Source of the DNA: Thiococcus pfennigii
Lineage (GTDB): Bacteria > Pseudomonadota > Gammaproteobacteria > Chromatiales > Chromatiaceae
Length of the DNA stretch: 64,000 nucleotides
Assembly (NCBI RefSeq): GCF_016583835.1
Contig: NZ_NRRW01000013.1
Coordinates: 21,563-85,562, forward strand
Direction of reading: 5' to 3'
The notes below the pieces were generated by a model. That model made no database searches, was not told where the DNA came from, and saw only the letters and a program-made list of their open reading frames with translations. Position 1 is the stretch's first letter. Each line of letters begins with the position of its first letter. Made by a program: the position numbers and the translations under genes. Shown here piece after piece: positions 18,806 to 27,643 of this stretch.

Positions 18806-21432
18806 AGGTTGTAAACCTCTTTGCGTCGGTTGAACGCCTCCTGGCCTCCTTCCATGATATCGATGATGGCGTCCTGCACCGGGCGGGCGTCGATGCTGCC
18901 GCTTTGCACGGCGACCTTCTCGTCCTGGTACTGGCAGGCGTGCACCTGCTCCGCATCACCCAGCACCGGGAAATTGGCGTTGTGGGTGGCGAAGATGAAT
19001 TGGGCGTGCGGTTTCATCTCGCGCAGCAGCTTGATCACATCGTCGTAGATGGTCTGGTTGTCCAGATCGTCTTCCGGCTGGTCGATGATGATCACGTCGT
19101 TCTGGCGTTGGCTGAGCACGTACAGCAGCAGCGCCGAAGCCCGCTGCCCGAGCGAGTGATGTTTCAGCTCCTTGCCGCGATAGCGGATGACGAAACGGTT
19201 GGGCACCTGCCAGGTGACGAGCTCGACCAGATTCTGCATGAAGGTCTTCTCGAAGACCTCGGGGGTACTGCCGGCCTTGGCCAACGCCCCCGGCAGGGCG
19301 CGCAACAGCCCGCCGAAGTCGGCGTAATCCTCCATGACCGCGCGCAGGGTGGTCTCGCGGATGTTGCTGCCCTTGAAGAGCTGCTGCATGAGGCCGATGG
19401 CCGCCTCCTTGTCGCCCTTGAAGTCAGCTTCGATCTGCAGGGCGGTGTGGCCGGCGTTCACGCGATGCAACTCGGCCTTGATGGTGTTGAATTCGCGCAG
19501 CCAAAGCGCGTTGAGTTTGTCGATCTCGGCAAGCAGGGCATCGTGGATGCCGGTTTGCTGTGACTCCTGCTTGGCCAGCGCCGCCAGCATCTGCTCTGCC
19601 TTGGTTTTACGCTGTTGCTGGGCCAGGAAGTCGTCTGGCTGGATGGCGGTCATGCCGGTTTGCCTGAGTTCCTGAGCCAGTTGCCGCTCGACTTGGGCGA
19701 ACTCCTCCTGAAGGCTGGTGCGCGCACCTTCAAACTCTCCCTGTTTGGTGTGGAGACGGTCCGTAATGGCGCGAGCATCCTGCTCGATGCGCTTGAGTTG
19801 CTCTACCTTGGCGACGAGATCGAAAAACTCGGCGTAGTAGGCCGTGAAGAAGTCCGGGTTCTGCTTGGATACGTAGCTCGTGGCGTTACGCAGTTCGTCC
19901 TCGTGCTCAGCGATCAATTGCCCCAGGGCGGAGATGAAGCTGTCTGCCCGCTCCTTCATGCGTGCGAGCGCAGCGGCATCCTGCTGAAAGCCAAGGCGCT
20001 TCTGGAGCTTGTCGGCGACACCGTACTCCTCGAACTTCTTCAACCGGAAGTTGGCATCGGTGAGTTGGGCCGCGTAGTCGCGCTCGAGTTCGCCGGTATT
20101 GGCGAGTTTGAGCCAGCGCTGAGCGGCTTCGCGCACGTGCTGGCGCTGGACTTCGATTTCGTCGCGCAGAACGCGGAGCTTCTCGCCCACCAGCTTTTCC
20201 ACCAGGTCCGTCTCGAAGCCTTCGCCGGTGCTGGAGAGGTCTTTCTGTCCGAAGTAGATCGGGCGGCGCACCAGGGTTTCCCGGATCGACAGGCCGGGCT
20301 GCAACTTGCCGCCCAAGTAGACGTTCGGCGCTTCTCTATAGATGCGAGAGATGGTGAACTCCTGCCCGTACAGATCGCAGGCCGTCAGCGTCACCTTGCC
20401 ACCGCTGCCGAGGGTATGGCGGATCAACTCATCCTTGTACTTGGTGTCCTGTGCCTTCTCGCCCCTGGGAATGTCCAGGGCGTAGCGCACTGCCTCCAGG
20501 ATCGACGACTTGCCGCTGCCACGGATGCCAATCAGCGTGTTGAGTTCGGGAGAGAAATGCAGCGTCTGCCCGTCGAGGATGCCGCCGTCGAAGTGGATGC
20601 TGCGAATGTGCGATGCCTGATGCTTGGGCGGTTCTACGGCGACCCGCGCAGCGGGATCGCTCAAGGCGAACTTGACCGCTTGGAAGGACAACTCGCCCAG
20701 CTTCAGGTAGCTGGTCCTGCCTCGACCGATTTCATCGATGCACTTGGGGTCGCTGCCTTCTAGTTCGGCGGGGTACCAGTCATTGAGATGCTGCTTAACT
20801 TTAGTCCGGCAGGGTTTGTCCCTCTCTTGCAGCTTGTTATAGGTGCGAACTTTCTGGAAGCCAAGAGTACGGCGCCGGAAAAACTCGTTTTGGCCTAGCT
20901 CGGCAAGCCGCCCGCCGCCCAGCTCGGACCAAAGTCCGCTGGGAGCTTCGACATGGGCAAAAACGAGGAAAAAGTCGCGGTGGTAAATTTCCAGCTTCTC
21001 GATGGTTCCCAGAAGCGAAAGCGATGAGCGCCCGTTCTCCTGCTCGTAGTGCGCGGGAATCTTCCCCGCAAAAGCAACGCTTAAAAATGGATTGATATGG
21101 TCATGCCCCTCCGCCAACCAGTCATCGGAAAACACGACTAGCGTGTGGATGCCATTCTCACCGTCATCGACCGACAGTTCGACACCCGGCAGCAGCGCAA
21201 TGCCTTTCTTTCGGGCTGTCTTGCGCAGCGCCTTGAACTCATCGAGTTCGAACTTGTTGTGGTTGGCGATCACGCCCAGCCGGATACCTGCCCTCTCCAG
21301 CGCCTCCAGATAGTTGCTGTTGTAGAATTCGTCGTCGCCGGCGTACTTGAACTCGCGATCGGCGCGGGTGTGCAAATGGAAGTCCGCACGGACCCATTGT
21401 GCGCCCTGTTCGAAAACGATAGGGATAGGCAT
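18787..21432 (-). CDS. TrlF-like PHP-domain/SMC-like ATPase
   Basis: An 881-residue protein combining an N-terminal PHP phosphoesterase domain (RADFHLHTRADREF, IANHNK, LLPGVELSV) with an SMC/RecN-like ATPase. Walker A is IGIRGSGKSS, a long central region is rich in charged heptad-like sequence consistent with a coiled coil (roughly residues 420-640), and the C-terminal half-site has HSLGQRASALLL, DVIIIDQPEDDLDN and FATHNANF. PHP plus SMC-like architecture is typical of the TrlF family. Nuclease or phosphoesterase activity gated by ATP is inferred. GAGGAGAG precedes the ATG. The gene lies 12 bases after hsdS and overlaps the AlbA gene. Confidence 0.85.
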   Translation of the reverse strand: MPIPIVFEQGAQWVRADFHLHTRADREFKYAGDDEFYNSNYLEALERAGIRLGVIANHNKFELDEFKALRKTARKKGIALLPGVELSVDDGENGIHTLVVFSDDWLAEGHDHINPFLSVAFAGKIPAHYEQENGRSSLSLLGTIEKLEIYHRDFFLVFAHVEAPSGLWSELGGGRLAELGQNEFFRRRTLGFQKVRTYNKLQERDKPCRTKVKQHLNDWYPAELEGSDPKCIDEIGRGRTSYLKLGELSFQAVKFALSDPAARVAVEPPKHQASHIRSIHFDGGILDGQTLHFSPELNTLIGIRGSGKSSILEAVRYALDIPRGEKAQDTKYKDELIRHTLGSGGKVTLTACDLYGQEFTISRIYREAPNVYLGGKLQPGLSIRETLVRRPIYFGQKDLSSTGEGFETDLVEKLVGEKLRVLRDEIEVQRQHVREAAQRWLKLANTGELERDYAAQLTDANFRLKKFEEYGVADKLQKRLGFQQDAAALARMKERADSFISALGQLIAEHEDELRNATSYVSKQNPDFFTAYYAEFFDLVAKVEQLKRIEQDARAITDRLHTKQGEFEGARTSLQEEFAQVERQLAQELRQTGMTAIQPDDFLAQQQRKTKAEQMLAALAKQESQQTGIHDALLAEIDKLNALWLREFNTIKAELHRVNAGHTALQIEADFKGDKEAAIGLMQQLFKGSNIRETTLRAVMEDYADFGGLLRALPGALAKAGSTPEVFEKTFMQNLVELVTWQVPNRFVIRYRGKELKHHSLGQRASALLLYVLSQRQNDVIIIDQPEDDLDNQTIYDDVIKLLREMKPHAQFIFATHNANFPVLGDAEQVHACQYQDEKVAVQSGSIDARPVQDAIIDIMEGGQEAFNRRKEVYNLWKPQS

Positions 21433-21444
21433 CCGTCTCTCTCC

Positions 21445-22677
21445 TCAAGGGTTGCCTTGCTCTGGCTGGGGCGGCGATACGGGTAGCCGCCACTGGCCGG
21501 TGAGCAGCTTCTGCATCAGGCCGCGCTTTTGGGTCTTGAGCGCCGCGACGGACTGGCCAAGCAGGTCGATCTCCTCGCGCAGGGCGTTGAGGTAGCTGGC
21601 GATGGCGGTTTGGGTGGCGAGATCGGGCAGCACGACCGGGAAGGCTTCGATGTCCGATTTCTGGATGTTCGGCAGTCCAGAGCCGACGCGCAGGGCCATG
21701 ACGCGAGCCTGCCTGCCCTTCAGGTAGTGAAACAGGTAATGAGCGTCCACACCCTTCGCCAGTTTCTTGAGGGCGTAGCAGTGACCGCCGCACCAGAAGG
21801 GCTCGCTGTTATAGGACACGAACCCACAGGAATTGCCCCCTTCGCTGATCGTGATCGTGTCCGCCTCGCAGTTCCATTCCGTCGTACGGCCGGAAGGCTT
21901 GATGCCGCCGTTGAGGGCATAGTAGGCACCATCCTCGACCATGGAGTCCTTGTTGAGCTGCTGGCCTTTCCAGATCGTGGCAATGTCCGACAGCGCCGCC
22001 GTGCGCCATGCGCTACCCCGATAGCGGGCAGAAACTTCCTCGGTGAAAGTGCCGATATGACCGTGTGGGTGCTGGCCCCGGCTGATCAGGCGCGACAGTT
22101 CGTGGCTGTAGTGCCGCTCCTTTGCCGCGATCAGTTGCTCGGTCTTCTGGATGGCACCGAACCAATCCAGAAGCAGTTCGGCGATCTTTTTCTGTCTTTC
22201 CAGCGAAGGGACAACTACAGGGATGGATTCAACCGTTGCTTGGTTGATCTTTTTCATGCTGCCACTTGTGCCGGTGGCATGCTGCCGAATGAACTTGATC
22301 GCCGCATCGCACTTGAGATAAGTCTCCAAGTAGAGCGGGTGCACTTTGCTGGAATCCGGACGAAACCTCATCATCAAGTCGGGGTATGAGCAGTTCTCGA
22401 GCCCCCCGCGAAAGACTCCGACGCGGCCAACCTTTTCGAAGGTGTTCGAACGACTGATTAGAAAATCGCCAGGTCGCAGCATAAATTTGTCGACGAGCGG
22501 GTCGTTTGCGGGTGCAGGTTTCGGTTCTGACAAGTCAAGGCCACGGCCATCAAGAGCTGACAGGCCGAGCACCCACTTCCCGGTTGGTAACTCCGGACAG
22601 ACGGGTGAATATCCGTTGCGAGGTGTGTCCTCAAGAAGTGCGCCGAGCGGCACGATGTCGCACTTATTGCGCTTCAT
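21445..22677 (-). CDS. hsdS: Type I restriction specificity subunit HsdS (two target domains)
   Basis: A 410-residue S subunit with two target-recognition domains, each followed by a helical spacer. The first domain spans about residues 1-150 and is followed by VPSLERQKKIAELLLDWF. The second starts near WRTAALSDIATIWKG and is followed by LPDLATQTAIASYLNALREE. Each domain recognises half of a bipartite DNA target. The gene overlaps rhuM by 4 bases and is followed by trlF. It is the full-length S subunit of the locus. A shorter S-like gene precedes hsdM. Confidence 0.93.
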   Translation of the reverse strand: MKRNKCDIVPLGALLEDTPRNGYSPVCPELPTGKWVLGLSALDGRGLDLSEPKPAPANDPLVDKFMLRPGDFLISRSNTFEKVGRVGVFRGGLENCSYPDLMMRFRPDSSKVHPLYLETYLKCDAAIKFIRQHATGTSGSMKKINQATVESIPVVVPSLERQKKIAELLLDWFGAIQKTEQLIAAKERHYSHELSRLISRGQHPHGHIGTFTEEVSARYRGSAWRTAALSDIATIWKGQQLNKDSMVEDGAYYALNGGIKPSGRTTEWNCEADTITISEGGNSCGFVSYNSEPFWCGGHCYALKKLAKGVDAHYLFHYLKGRQARVMALRVGSGLPNIQKSDIEAFPVVLPDLATQTAIASYLNALREEIDLLGQSVAALKTQKRGLMQKLLTGQWRLPVSPPQPEQGNP

Positions 22678-23684
22678 TTCTTCTTCCCCCGCCCTTTACC
22701 CTCCAGTTGCCGTTCGGCCTTCTCCAGCGCCGCCATATCCTCCGCATCCGCCGCCAGCCGTGCCGCCTCGCGCCGGGCGGCGTCGAAGCTCTCGTAGCGT
22801 TCTAGCGCCAGCTTCTCCGCGACGTCGGCGCGCAGCCGGCCGGCGTGCGTCAGCACCTCGCGTTCGTTGAATCGCAGGAAGGCGTCGAGCTTGTCCTCCC
22901 AGTCTCGCATGGTCATCGTCTTGCGGCGCCTGGCCTGATCCTCGGCGTAGTCGAGGTACATGACAACGATGCGGTCGAGTTCCTCGATCTCCTTTTGGTT
23001 CAGGTAGTTCTTGGCGATGGTGACATCCTGCTTGCGCACCCTGTCGCCCTTCCAGGTCATGACTCCCATGTTCGGCAACCGGGGGTTGGCGCGTTCGGCG
23101 ATAAGCTCGGGCGCGGTGTGGCCGGTGACGGCCCAGAGCATCTTGTTCTGCACCTTCTTGAAGAAGAGCTGGGCGGCCTCGGACCGGCTGTCGTAGTCCA
23201 CGGCGGTGGCGTAGATGTCGCGGATCTTCTGGTAGAAACGCTTCTCCGACGCGCGGATGTCGCGGATGCGCGCCAGCAGCTCGTCGAAGTAGTCCCAGCC
23301 GCCGGGCTCCTTGAGGCGGGCGTCGTCCAGCACGAAACCCTTGACCAGGTATTCCCGCAGGTGGGTGGTGGCCCACTGCCGGAACTGGGTACCGCGCGGG
23401 GAGCGCACCCGGTAGCCGACGGCCAGGATCATGTCCAGGCTGTAAGTCTTTGTTTTGTATTTCTTCCCGTCACTGGCAGTTGTCAAGTATTCCTTGACGA
23501 CTGCCAGTGATAGTTCGCCCTCGGCCAGGATGTTCTTGATATGCAGGCTGATGTTCTGTTTGGAGGTGTCGAACAGGGTGGCCATTTCGAGCTGGGTGAG
23601 CCACACCGTGCCCCCCTCGGCGCGCAGCTGGATGGCGGCGCTGCCGTCATCCAAGGTGTAGAGGATCAGTTCGCCGCCGCTCAT
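22674..23684 (-). CDS. rhuM: RhuM-family protein
   Basis: A 336-residue RhuM-family protein, named after a gene in a Salmonella pathogenicity island. It has the winged-helix-like N-terminal block TVWLTQLEMATLFDTSKQNI, the VVKEYLTTASDGK segment, the conserved YSLDMILAVGYRVRSPRGTQF and a lysine-rich C-terminus. RhuM genes are frequent passengers in type I restriction loci, usually between hsdM and hsdS as here. Molecular function is unknown, and DNA binding is only suggested by the N-terminus. It overlaps both neighbours by 4 bases. An 18-bp inverted repeat lies within the gene. Confidence 0.9.
   Translation of the reverse strand: MSGGELILYTLDDGSAAIQLRAEGGTVWLTQLEMATLFDTSKQNISLHIKNILAEGELSLAVVKEYLTTASDGKKYKTKTYSLDMILAVGYRVRSPRGTQFRQWATTHLREYLVKGFVLDDARLKEPGGWDYFDELLARIRDIRASEKRFYQKIRDIYATAVDYDSRSEAAQLFFKKVQNKMLWAVTGHTAPELIAERANPRLPNMGVMTWKGDRVRKQDVTIAKNYLNQKEIEELDRIVVMYLDYAEDQARRRKTMTMRDWEDKLDAFLRFNEREVLTHAGRLRADVAEKLALERYESFDAARREAARLAADAEDMAALEKAERQLEGKGRGKKK
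23470..23510. repeat. 18-bp inverted repeat inside rhuM
   Basis: Arms TCACTGGCAGTTGTCAAG and CTTGACGACTGCCAGTGA pair at 17 of 18 positions around a 5-base loop. They encode LAVVKEYLTTASD of RhuM. The symmetry is far longer than expected for coding sequence by chance. Confidence 0.85.
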
Positions 23685-25255
23685 ACGCCCAACTCCTTCA
23701 GGTATTGCTTCATCCGCGCCCGTACCTCGGCCAGCTCGCCTTCCAGGCGCTGGATCTCCCGCTCGACGGCGGCGACGTCGATCTCTTCCTCTTCCTCGAA
23801 GGTATCCACGTAGCGCGGGATGCTGAGGTTGAAGTCGTTGTCGGCGATCTCCTGGAGGCTGGCGACCTGGGCATATTTGTCGACCGGCTGGCGGGCGCGG
23901 AAGGTTTCCAGGATGCGGGCCATGTGATGGTCGAGCAGGGCGTTCTGGTTCTTGCCGGACTGGTAGTCGCGGCTGGCGTCGATGAAGAGGACGTCCCGGC
24001 AGACGTCACGGGCGCCGCCCTTCTCGCGGGCGCGATCGAAGACCAGGATGGCGACCGGGATCGAGGTGGTAGGGAAGAGGTTGCCCGGCAGGCCGATGAC
24101 GGCATCGAGCAGGTTCTCCTCGATCAGGGCGCGGCGGATGCGGCCCTCGGCGCCGCCTCGGAACAGCACGCCGTGGGGCACGACCACGGCGACGCGGCCC
24201 GCCTGCGGCAGCGCGGTCTCGATCATGTGGGTGATGAAGGCGTAGTCGCCCTTGGACTTGGGCGGCAGGCCGCGCCAGAAGCGGTTGTAGCGGTCGGCCT
24301 GGGCCTCGGCGGCGCCCCATTTGTCGAGGCTGAAGGGCGGGTTGGCGACGACCACGTCGAAGCGCATCAGGCGGTCGGTCTCGACGAGCGCCGGACTGTT
24401 GAGGGTATCGCCCCATTCGATGCGGGCGCCGTCCTGGCCGTGCAGGAACATGTTCATGCGCGCGAGCGCCCAGGTGCTGCCGTTGACCTCCTGGCCGAAC
24501 AGGGCGAAGTCCTTGTTCGGATTGCCGGGGCTGCCTTGTGCCTCGACCAGTGCGGCGGCCTCGATCAGCAGGCCGCCGGAGCCACAGGTGGGGTCGCAGA
24601 TGCGGTCGCCGGGCCTGGGCGCGGCGAGTTGCGCCAATAGCTTGGACACCTGCTTGGGCGTGTAGAACTCGCCGGCCTTCTTGCCGGCGTCCGAGGCGAA
24701 GCGTTCGATCAGGTAGATATAGGTGTTGCCGATCAGGTCCTCTTCGATGCGCGACGGACGCAGGTCGAGCTTGGCGAAGTCGCCCAGCAGGTTTTCCAGG
24801 CGACGGTTGCGGTCGCGGGTCTTGCCGAGGTTGGCCTCGGAGTTGAAGTCGATGTTGCGGAACACGCCTTCGAGCTTGGCCTTGTTGGCCTCTTCGATGT
24901 GGTCGAGGACGATGTTGATCAGTTCACCGAGGTTGGCCGCCTTGCGCCGCTCGTGCAGCGCGTGGAAGTCGGCCAGGAAGCGGTCCGTGACCTCACCGGT
25001 CTTCTCGTCCCTGAACTCGACGTAGGGCAGGATGAAGCGCTCGCGCGCCAGCCGACGGCGGATGCGCTCCTCGTTGTCGCCGTACTCCTTCTTGTACTCG
25101 GCGTAGTGGTCGGCCCACAGGTCGCTGATGTACTTGAGGAACAGCATCACCAGGATGTAGTCCTTGTACTGCGCCGGATCGATGACGCCACGGAAGGTGT
25201 CGCAGGCGGCCCAGGCGGTGTTGTTGACGTCCTGCTGGGTGAGTTGGTCGGTCAT
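23681..25255 (-). CDS. hsdM: Type I DNA methyltransferase M subunit HsdM
   Basis: The N6-adenine methyltransferase subunit, 524 residues. An N-terminal helical domain (NNTAWAACDTFRGVIDPAQY) precedes the catalytic domain with SAM-binding motif DPTCGSGGLL and catalytic NPPF. The GEFYTPKQVSKLL segment between them is typical of HsdM, and the acidic C-terminal helix contacts HsdS. I chose the ATG at 25253-25255, which overlaps the stop of the short S-like gene. The open frame continues upstream but only within that gene. It overlaps rhuM downstream by 4 bases. Confidence 0.95.
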   Translation of the reverse strand: MTDQLTQQDVNNTAWAACDTFRGVIDPAQYKDYILVMLFLKYISDLWADHYAEYKKEYGDNEERIRRRLARERFILPYVEFRDEKTGEVTDRFLADFHALHERRKAANLGELINIVLDHIEEANKAKLEGVFRNIDFNSEANLGKTRDRNRRLENLLGDFAKLDLRPSRIEEDLIGNTYIYLIERFASDAGKKAGEFYTPKQVSKLLAQLAAPRPGDRICDPTCGSGGLLIEAAALVEAQGSPGNPNKDFALFGQEVNGSTWALARMNMFLHGQDGARIEWGDTLNSPALVETDRLMRFDVVVANPPFSLDKWGAAEAQADRYNRFWRGLPPKSKGDYAFITHMIETALPQAGRVAVVVPHGVLFRGGAEGRIRRALIEENLLDAVIGLPGNLFPTTSIPVAILVFDRAREKGGARDVCRDVLFIDASRDYQSGKNQNALLDHHMARILETFRARQPVDKYAQVASLQEIADNDFNLSIPRYVDTFEEEEEIDVAAVEREIQRLEGELAEVRARMKQYLKELGV

Positions 25256-25848
25256 CGGGCGGCCTTTTCTAGGGATAGGTGGACTGGGGATGGATGGGCA
25301 AGCTGCATCAGACGGTGGGAGGTCAGGCGCTGGCGCAGGCTGGCGATCCGGGCCACCAGCGCCTGTTCCTGTTCGGCCAGGGCGGCGATCTGCACGATGC
25401 GCTGCTGCATGGCCGGTGGCGGCAGCGGAACCTCCAGCGCCCTCAGTGCCTCGGCGCTGATCATCCGCACCGAGGTGCCTTCGGCCAGCGCCGCCAGTCG
25501 CGCCTGGGTGACTGGCGCGTTGATGTACCAGCACAGGTACGCGGGCAGCACGGAGTGGGGCCGTATCAGCAGCATCGGCGCCGCGAGCACGGCCGCCTCG
25601 ATGCCTTCTTGCACATGTGCCGCGCCATTGCGGCCACCACGCGAGCGGAACAACAGATCCCCTGGGCGTAGCAGGTGATGCGACTTGCCCTTGGGCAGGG
25701 CCACCCGGATCGCCTCCTCTGCGTGCAGCCGGTTCGCGTCGTCGATGTCTCGCATCTGGATCACCGCGACATCCCCTTGCGGATCGTGCTCGACACGCGA
25801 CCGGAAGGGATAGCCCATCTGCACTTCAGCCAGCTCGCCGAGATTCAT
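25252..25848 (-). CDS. Short S-like subunit with a single target-recognition domain
   Basis: A 198-residue protein resembling half of HsdS: one target-recognition domain (LGELAEVQMGYPFRSR, LLRPGDLLFRSRGG) followed by one spacer helix (LPPPAMQQRIVQIAALAEQ). Half-S proteins can dimerise to form a functional specificity unit in some type I systems. Alternatively it may modulate the full HsdS encoded downstream. It is the first gene of the island operon, and hsdM starts on its stop codon. Confidence 0.8.
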   Translation of the reverse strand: MNLGELAEVQMGYPFRSRVEHDPQGDVAVIQMRDIDDANRLHAEEAIRVALPKGKSHHLLRPGDLLFRSRGGRNGAAHVQEGIEAAVLAAPMLLIRPHSVLPAYLCWYINAPVTQARLAALAEGTSVRMISAEALRALEVPLPPPAMQQRIVQIAALAEQEQALVARIASLRQRLTSHRLMQLAHPSPVHLSLEKAAR

Positions 25849-25886
25849 GGTACGAAAATGCCTTTACGACAAAAGCCATGACGGCG

Positions 25887-25915
25887 ACCTTACGCGCCCG
25901 GATTGCATCCGTCAA
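25887..25915 (-). promoter_or_regulatory. Sigma-70 type promoter for the restriction island
   Basis: On the minus strand, TTGACG and TAAGGT are separated by exactly 17 bases. The -10 element lies 38 bases before the start of the short S-like gene, in the only long AT-rich gap at the head of the island. The -35 matches the consensus at five of six positions, the -10 at fewer. Confidence 0.55.
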
Positions 25916-25942
25916 TCGATATATTTTGTAGTAAAAGCGTTT

Positions 25943-26254
25943 TTATAGATTGCTCTCGTGGCGAGTAGAGGCGGTGTCATCGGCATCCCCTCGAGGCCGA
26001 CGCAGCGCGGTGTGGCAGGGGAAGGCCAGGCCGCGCGCTTGCGGCAGATTCCGACCGGCGGTGGTCTTGCTCAGCGCCTCCGAGGGCTCGCCGGCGACGG
26101 GGTCCTGCTCGTCGCGGAACGCCCGCTCCGGAATGTCGGCCAGCACCTCGGCGATGGCGTGCATCGTCGGGCGCAGATCGCCGACGACCTCACTCAGCCG
26201 GCGCAGCCCGTCGCGGGCGGCGCCGATATCGGCCTGGACGTCGATGCTAGGCAT
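25943..26254 (-). pseudogene. Mu-like phage virion morphogenesis protein (gpG) fragment
   Basis: About 75 N-terminal residues resemble the Mu gpG/phage virion morphogenesis family. LRPTMHAIAEVLADIPERAF is followed by DEQDPVAGEP and a degenerate version of the usual WAPLSPTT block. The rest of the frame (about 30 residues) is unrelated, and the normal C-terminal half is missing. It lies on the same strand just after a gpF fragment, which is the Mu order. Confidence 0.6.
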
Positions 26255-26369
26255 CAGTCGGCCCCATCGCTATATTGATGCGCGCGCCGTGGCGACCGCT
26301 GGAAATCAGACGGCGAGCCAGCGACCGAGCCCCAAGTCGGGGAAGTGATGGCGGACAGCCGGCCGCCCG

Positions 26370-26744
26370 TCACGGCGCACCCCGATCAAACGGCCGAAAT
26401 CGGCCGCGATTCGCCAGGCGCTCGGGCGTGATCTTGTAGGCATTGACCAGCGCATTGAACCGCCCGCGCTTCTTCGCCGCGCGCCCCGGCGCCACGGGGA
26501 CGAAGATCACCCGCCCGTCCTCGGCCGCGCGCGTATAGACCAGCGTGCTGTGATCACGGTCCCAATAGACCGCGTCCGGTCGGGCGACAACCTCCGGCAG
26601 GCCCAGCACCCGCACGGGTTCGGCGCCGTGGACGCGGGCGAAGGCGGCGACGTCCTCAGCTACGAAGTCGATCGCCTGTACGTCCAGCCCCGGGCGGCGC
26701 TGCTCGCGGGGCATGCCGAGCACCTCGTCGACCCACGCGGCGAA
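26370..26744 (-). pseudogene. C-terminal fragment of a Mu gpF-like head protein
   Basis: An open frame of 124 codons starts right after an in-frame TGA with FAAWVDEVLGMPREQRRPGL. It continues into LGLPEVVARPDAVYWDRD and STLVYTRAAEDGRVIFVPV, then NALVNAYKITPERL. This resembles the C-terminal nuclease-like domain appended to Mu gpF/SPP1 gp7-type minor head proteins. The N-terminal head-protein part is absent. Together with the gpG fragment it marks a decayed Mu-like prophage. Confidence 0.55.
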
Positions 26745-26797
26745 TCAGACTGGCCAAGCAGGCACGGCGGCTCTCGGTCAGCCGTCGGCGGCCCGGC

Positions 26798-27613
26798 TCA
26801 GCGCTGGCAGCGGGGGCAGTAGACGCTCGTGCGCTGGCCGATCCGCTCCTCGCGCAGCGTTGTCCCGCAGCCCGGACAGGGCTCGCCGCCGCGGCCATAG
26901 ACGTGCAGCGACACCCGGAAGTAGCCGGGCCGGCCGTCCTCCTGGACGAAGTCGCGCAGGCTGGTGCCGCCCTGGGCGATCGCGTCGGTCAGGACCGCGC
27001 GGATCGCCTCGGCCAACCGCTCGTAGCGCGCCAGTCCGATCCGCCCGCTGGCGCGCCCTGGGTGGATCCCGGCCAGGTGGAGGGACTCGTTCGCGTAGAT
27101 GTTGCCGACCCCGACGACATGGTGGGCGTCCATGATGAAGGGCTTGACGGCGAGGCGCCGGCCCTGGGCCAGCCGATGCAGATGGGCCCCGTCGAAGCCG
27201 GGGTCGAGCGGCTCGGGCCCCAGGTCGCGGAGCAGCGGATGGGTCTCGGGCGGCTCGGCGGTCCACAAGAGCGCGCCGAAGCGACGCGGATCGCGCAGCC
27301 GCACCGCCAGCCCGCCCTCGAGACACAGGTCCAGGTGGTCGTGCGGGCCGGGCGGCGCGTCGGCCGGGACGATCCGCAAGCTGCCCGACATCCCCAGGTG
27401 CAGCAGCAGGGCGCCCCGCTCCAACTCGAAGATCAGGTACTTGGCGCGCCGGCGCAGCTGCCGGATGCGCTGCCCGGCAACGCTCGCGTCGGTCGCGACC
27501 GGGATCGGGTAGCGCAGACGCCGCTCGCGCACGACCAACTGCGCGATCCGCGCCCCATCGACATAGGGGCACAGGCCGCGCCGGGTCGTCTCGACCTCGG
27601 GCAGCTCAGGCAT
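26798..27613 (-). CDS. mutM: Formamidopyrimidine-DNA glycosylase MutM
   Basis: A bifunctional DNA glycosylase/AP lyase that removes 8-oxoguanine and formamidopyrimidines. The 271-residue protein begins [14 protein letters not shown], with the catalytic N-terminal proline and Glu3. It has [10 protein letters not shown] with the conserved lysine, the helix-two-turns-helix block [11 protein letters not shown] and a C-terminal zinc finger formed by CPGC and CPRC. It is followed at 30 bases upstream by the methyltransferase gene on the same strand. Identification is secure. Confidence 0.97.
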   Translation of the reverse strand: MPELPEVETTRRGLCPYVDGARIAQLVVRERRLRYPIPVATDASVAGQRIRQLRRRAKYLIFELERGALLLHLGMSGSLRIVPADAPPGPHDHLDLCLEGGLAVRLRDPRRFGALLWTAEPPETHPLLRDLGPEPLDPGFDGAHLHRLAQGRRLAVKPFIMDAHHVVGVGNIYANESLHLAGIHPGRASGRIGLARYERLAEAIRAVLTDAIAQGGTSLRDFVQEDGRPGYFRVSLHVYGRGGEPCPGCGTTLREERIGQRTSVYCPRCQR

Positions 27614-27643
27614 ACGGCCCCGCGCCAGCCCGCGCGCCGTCGC

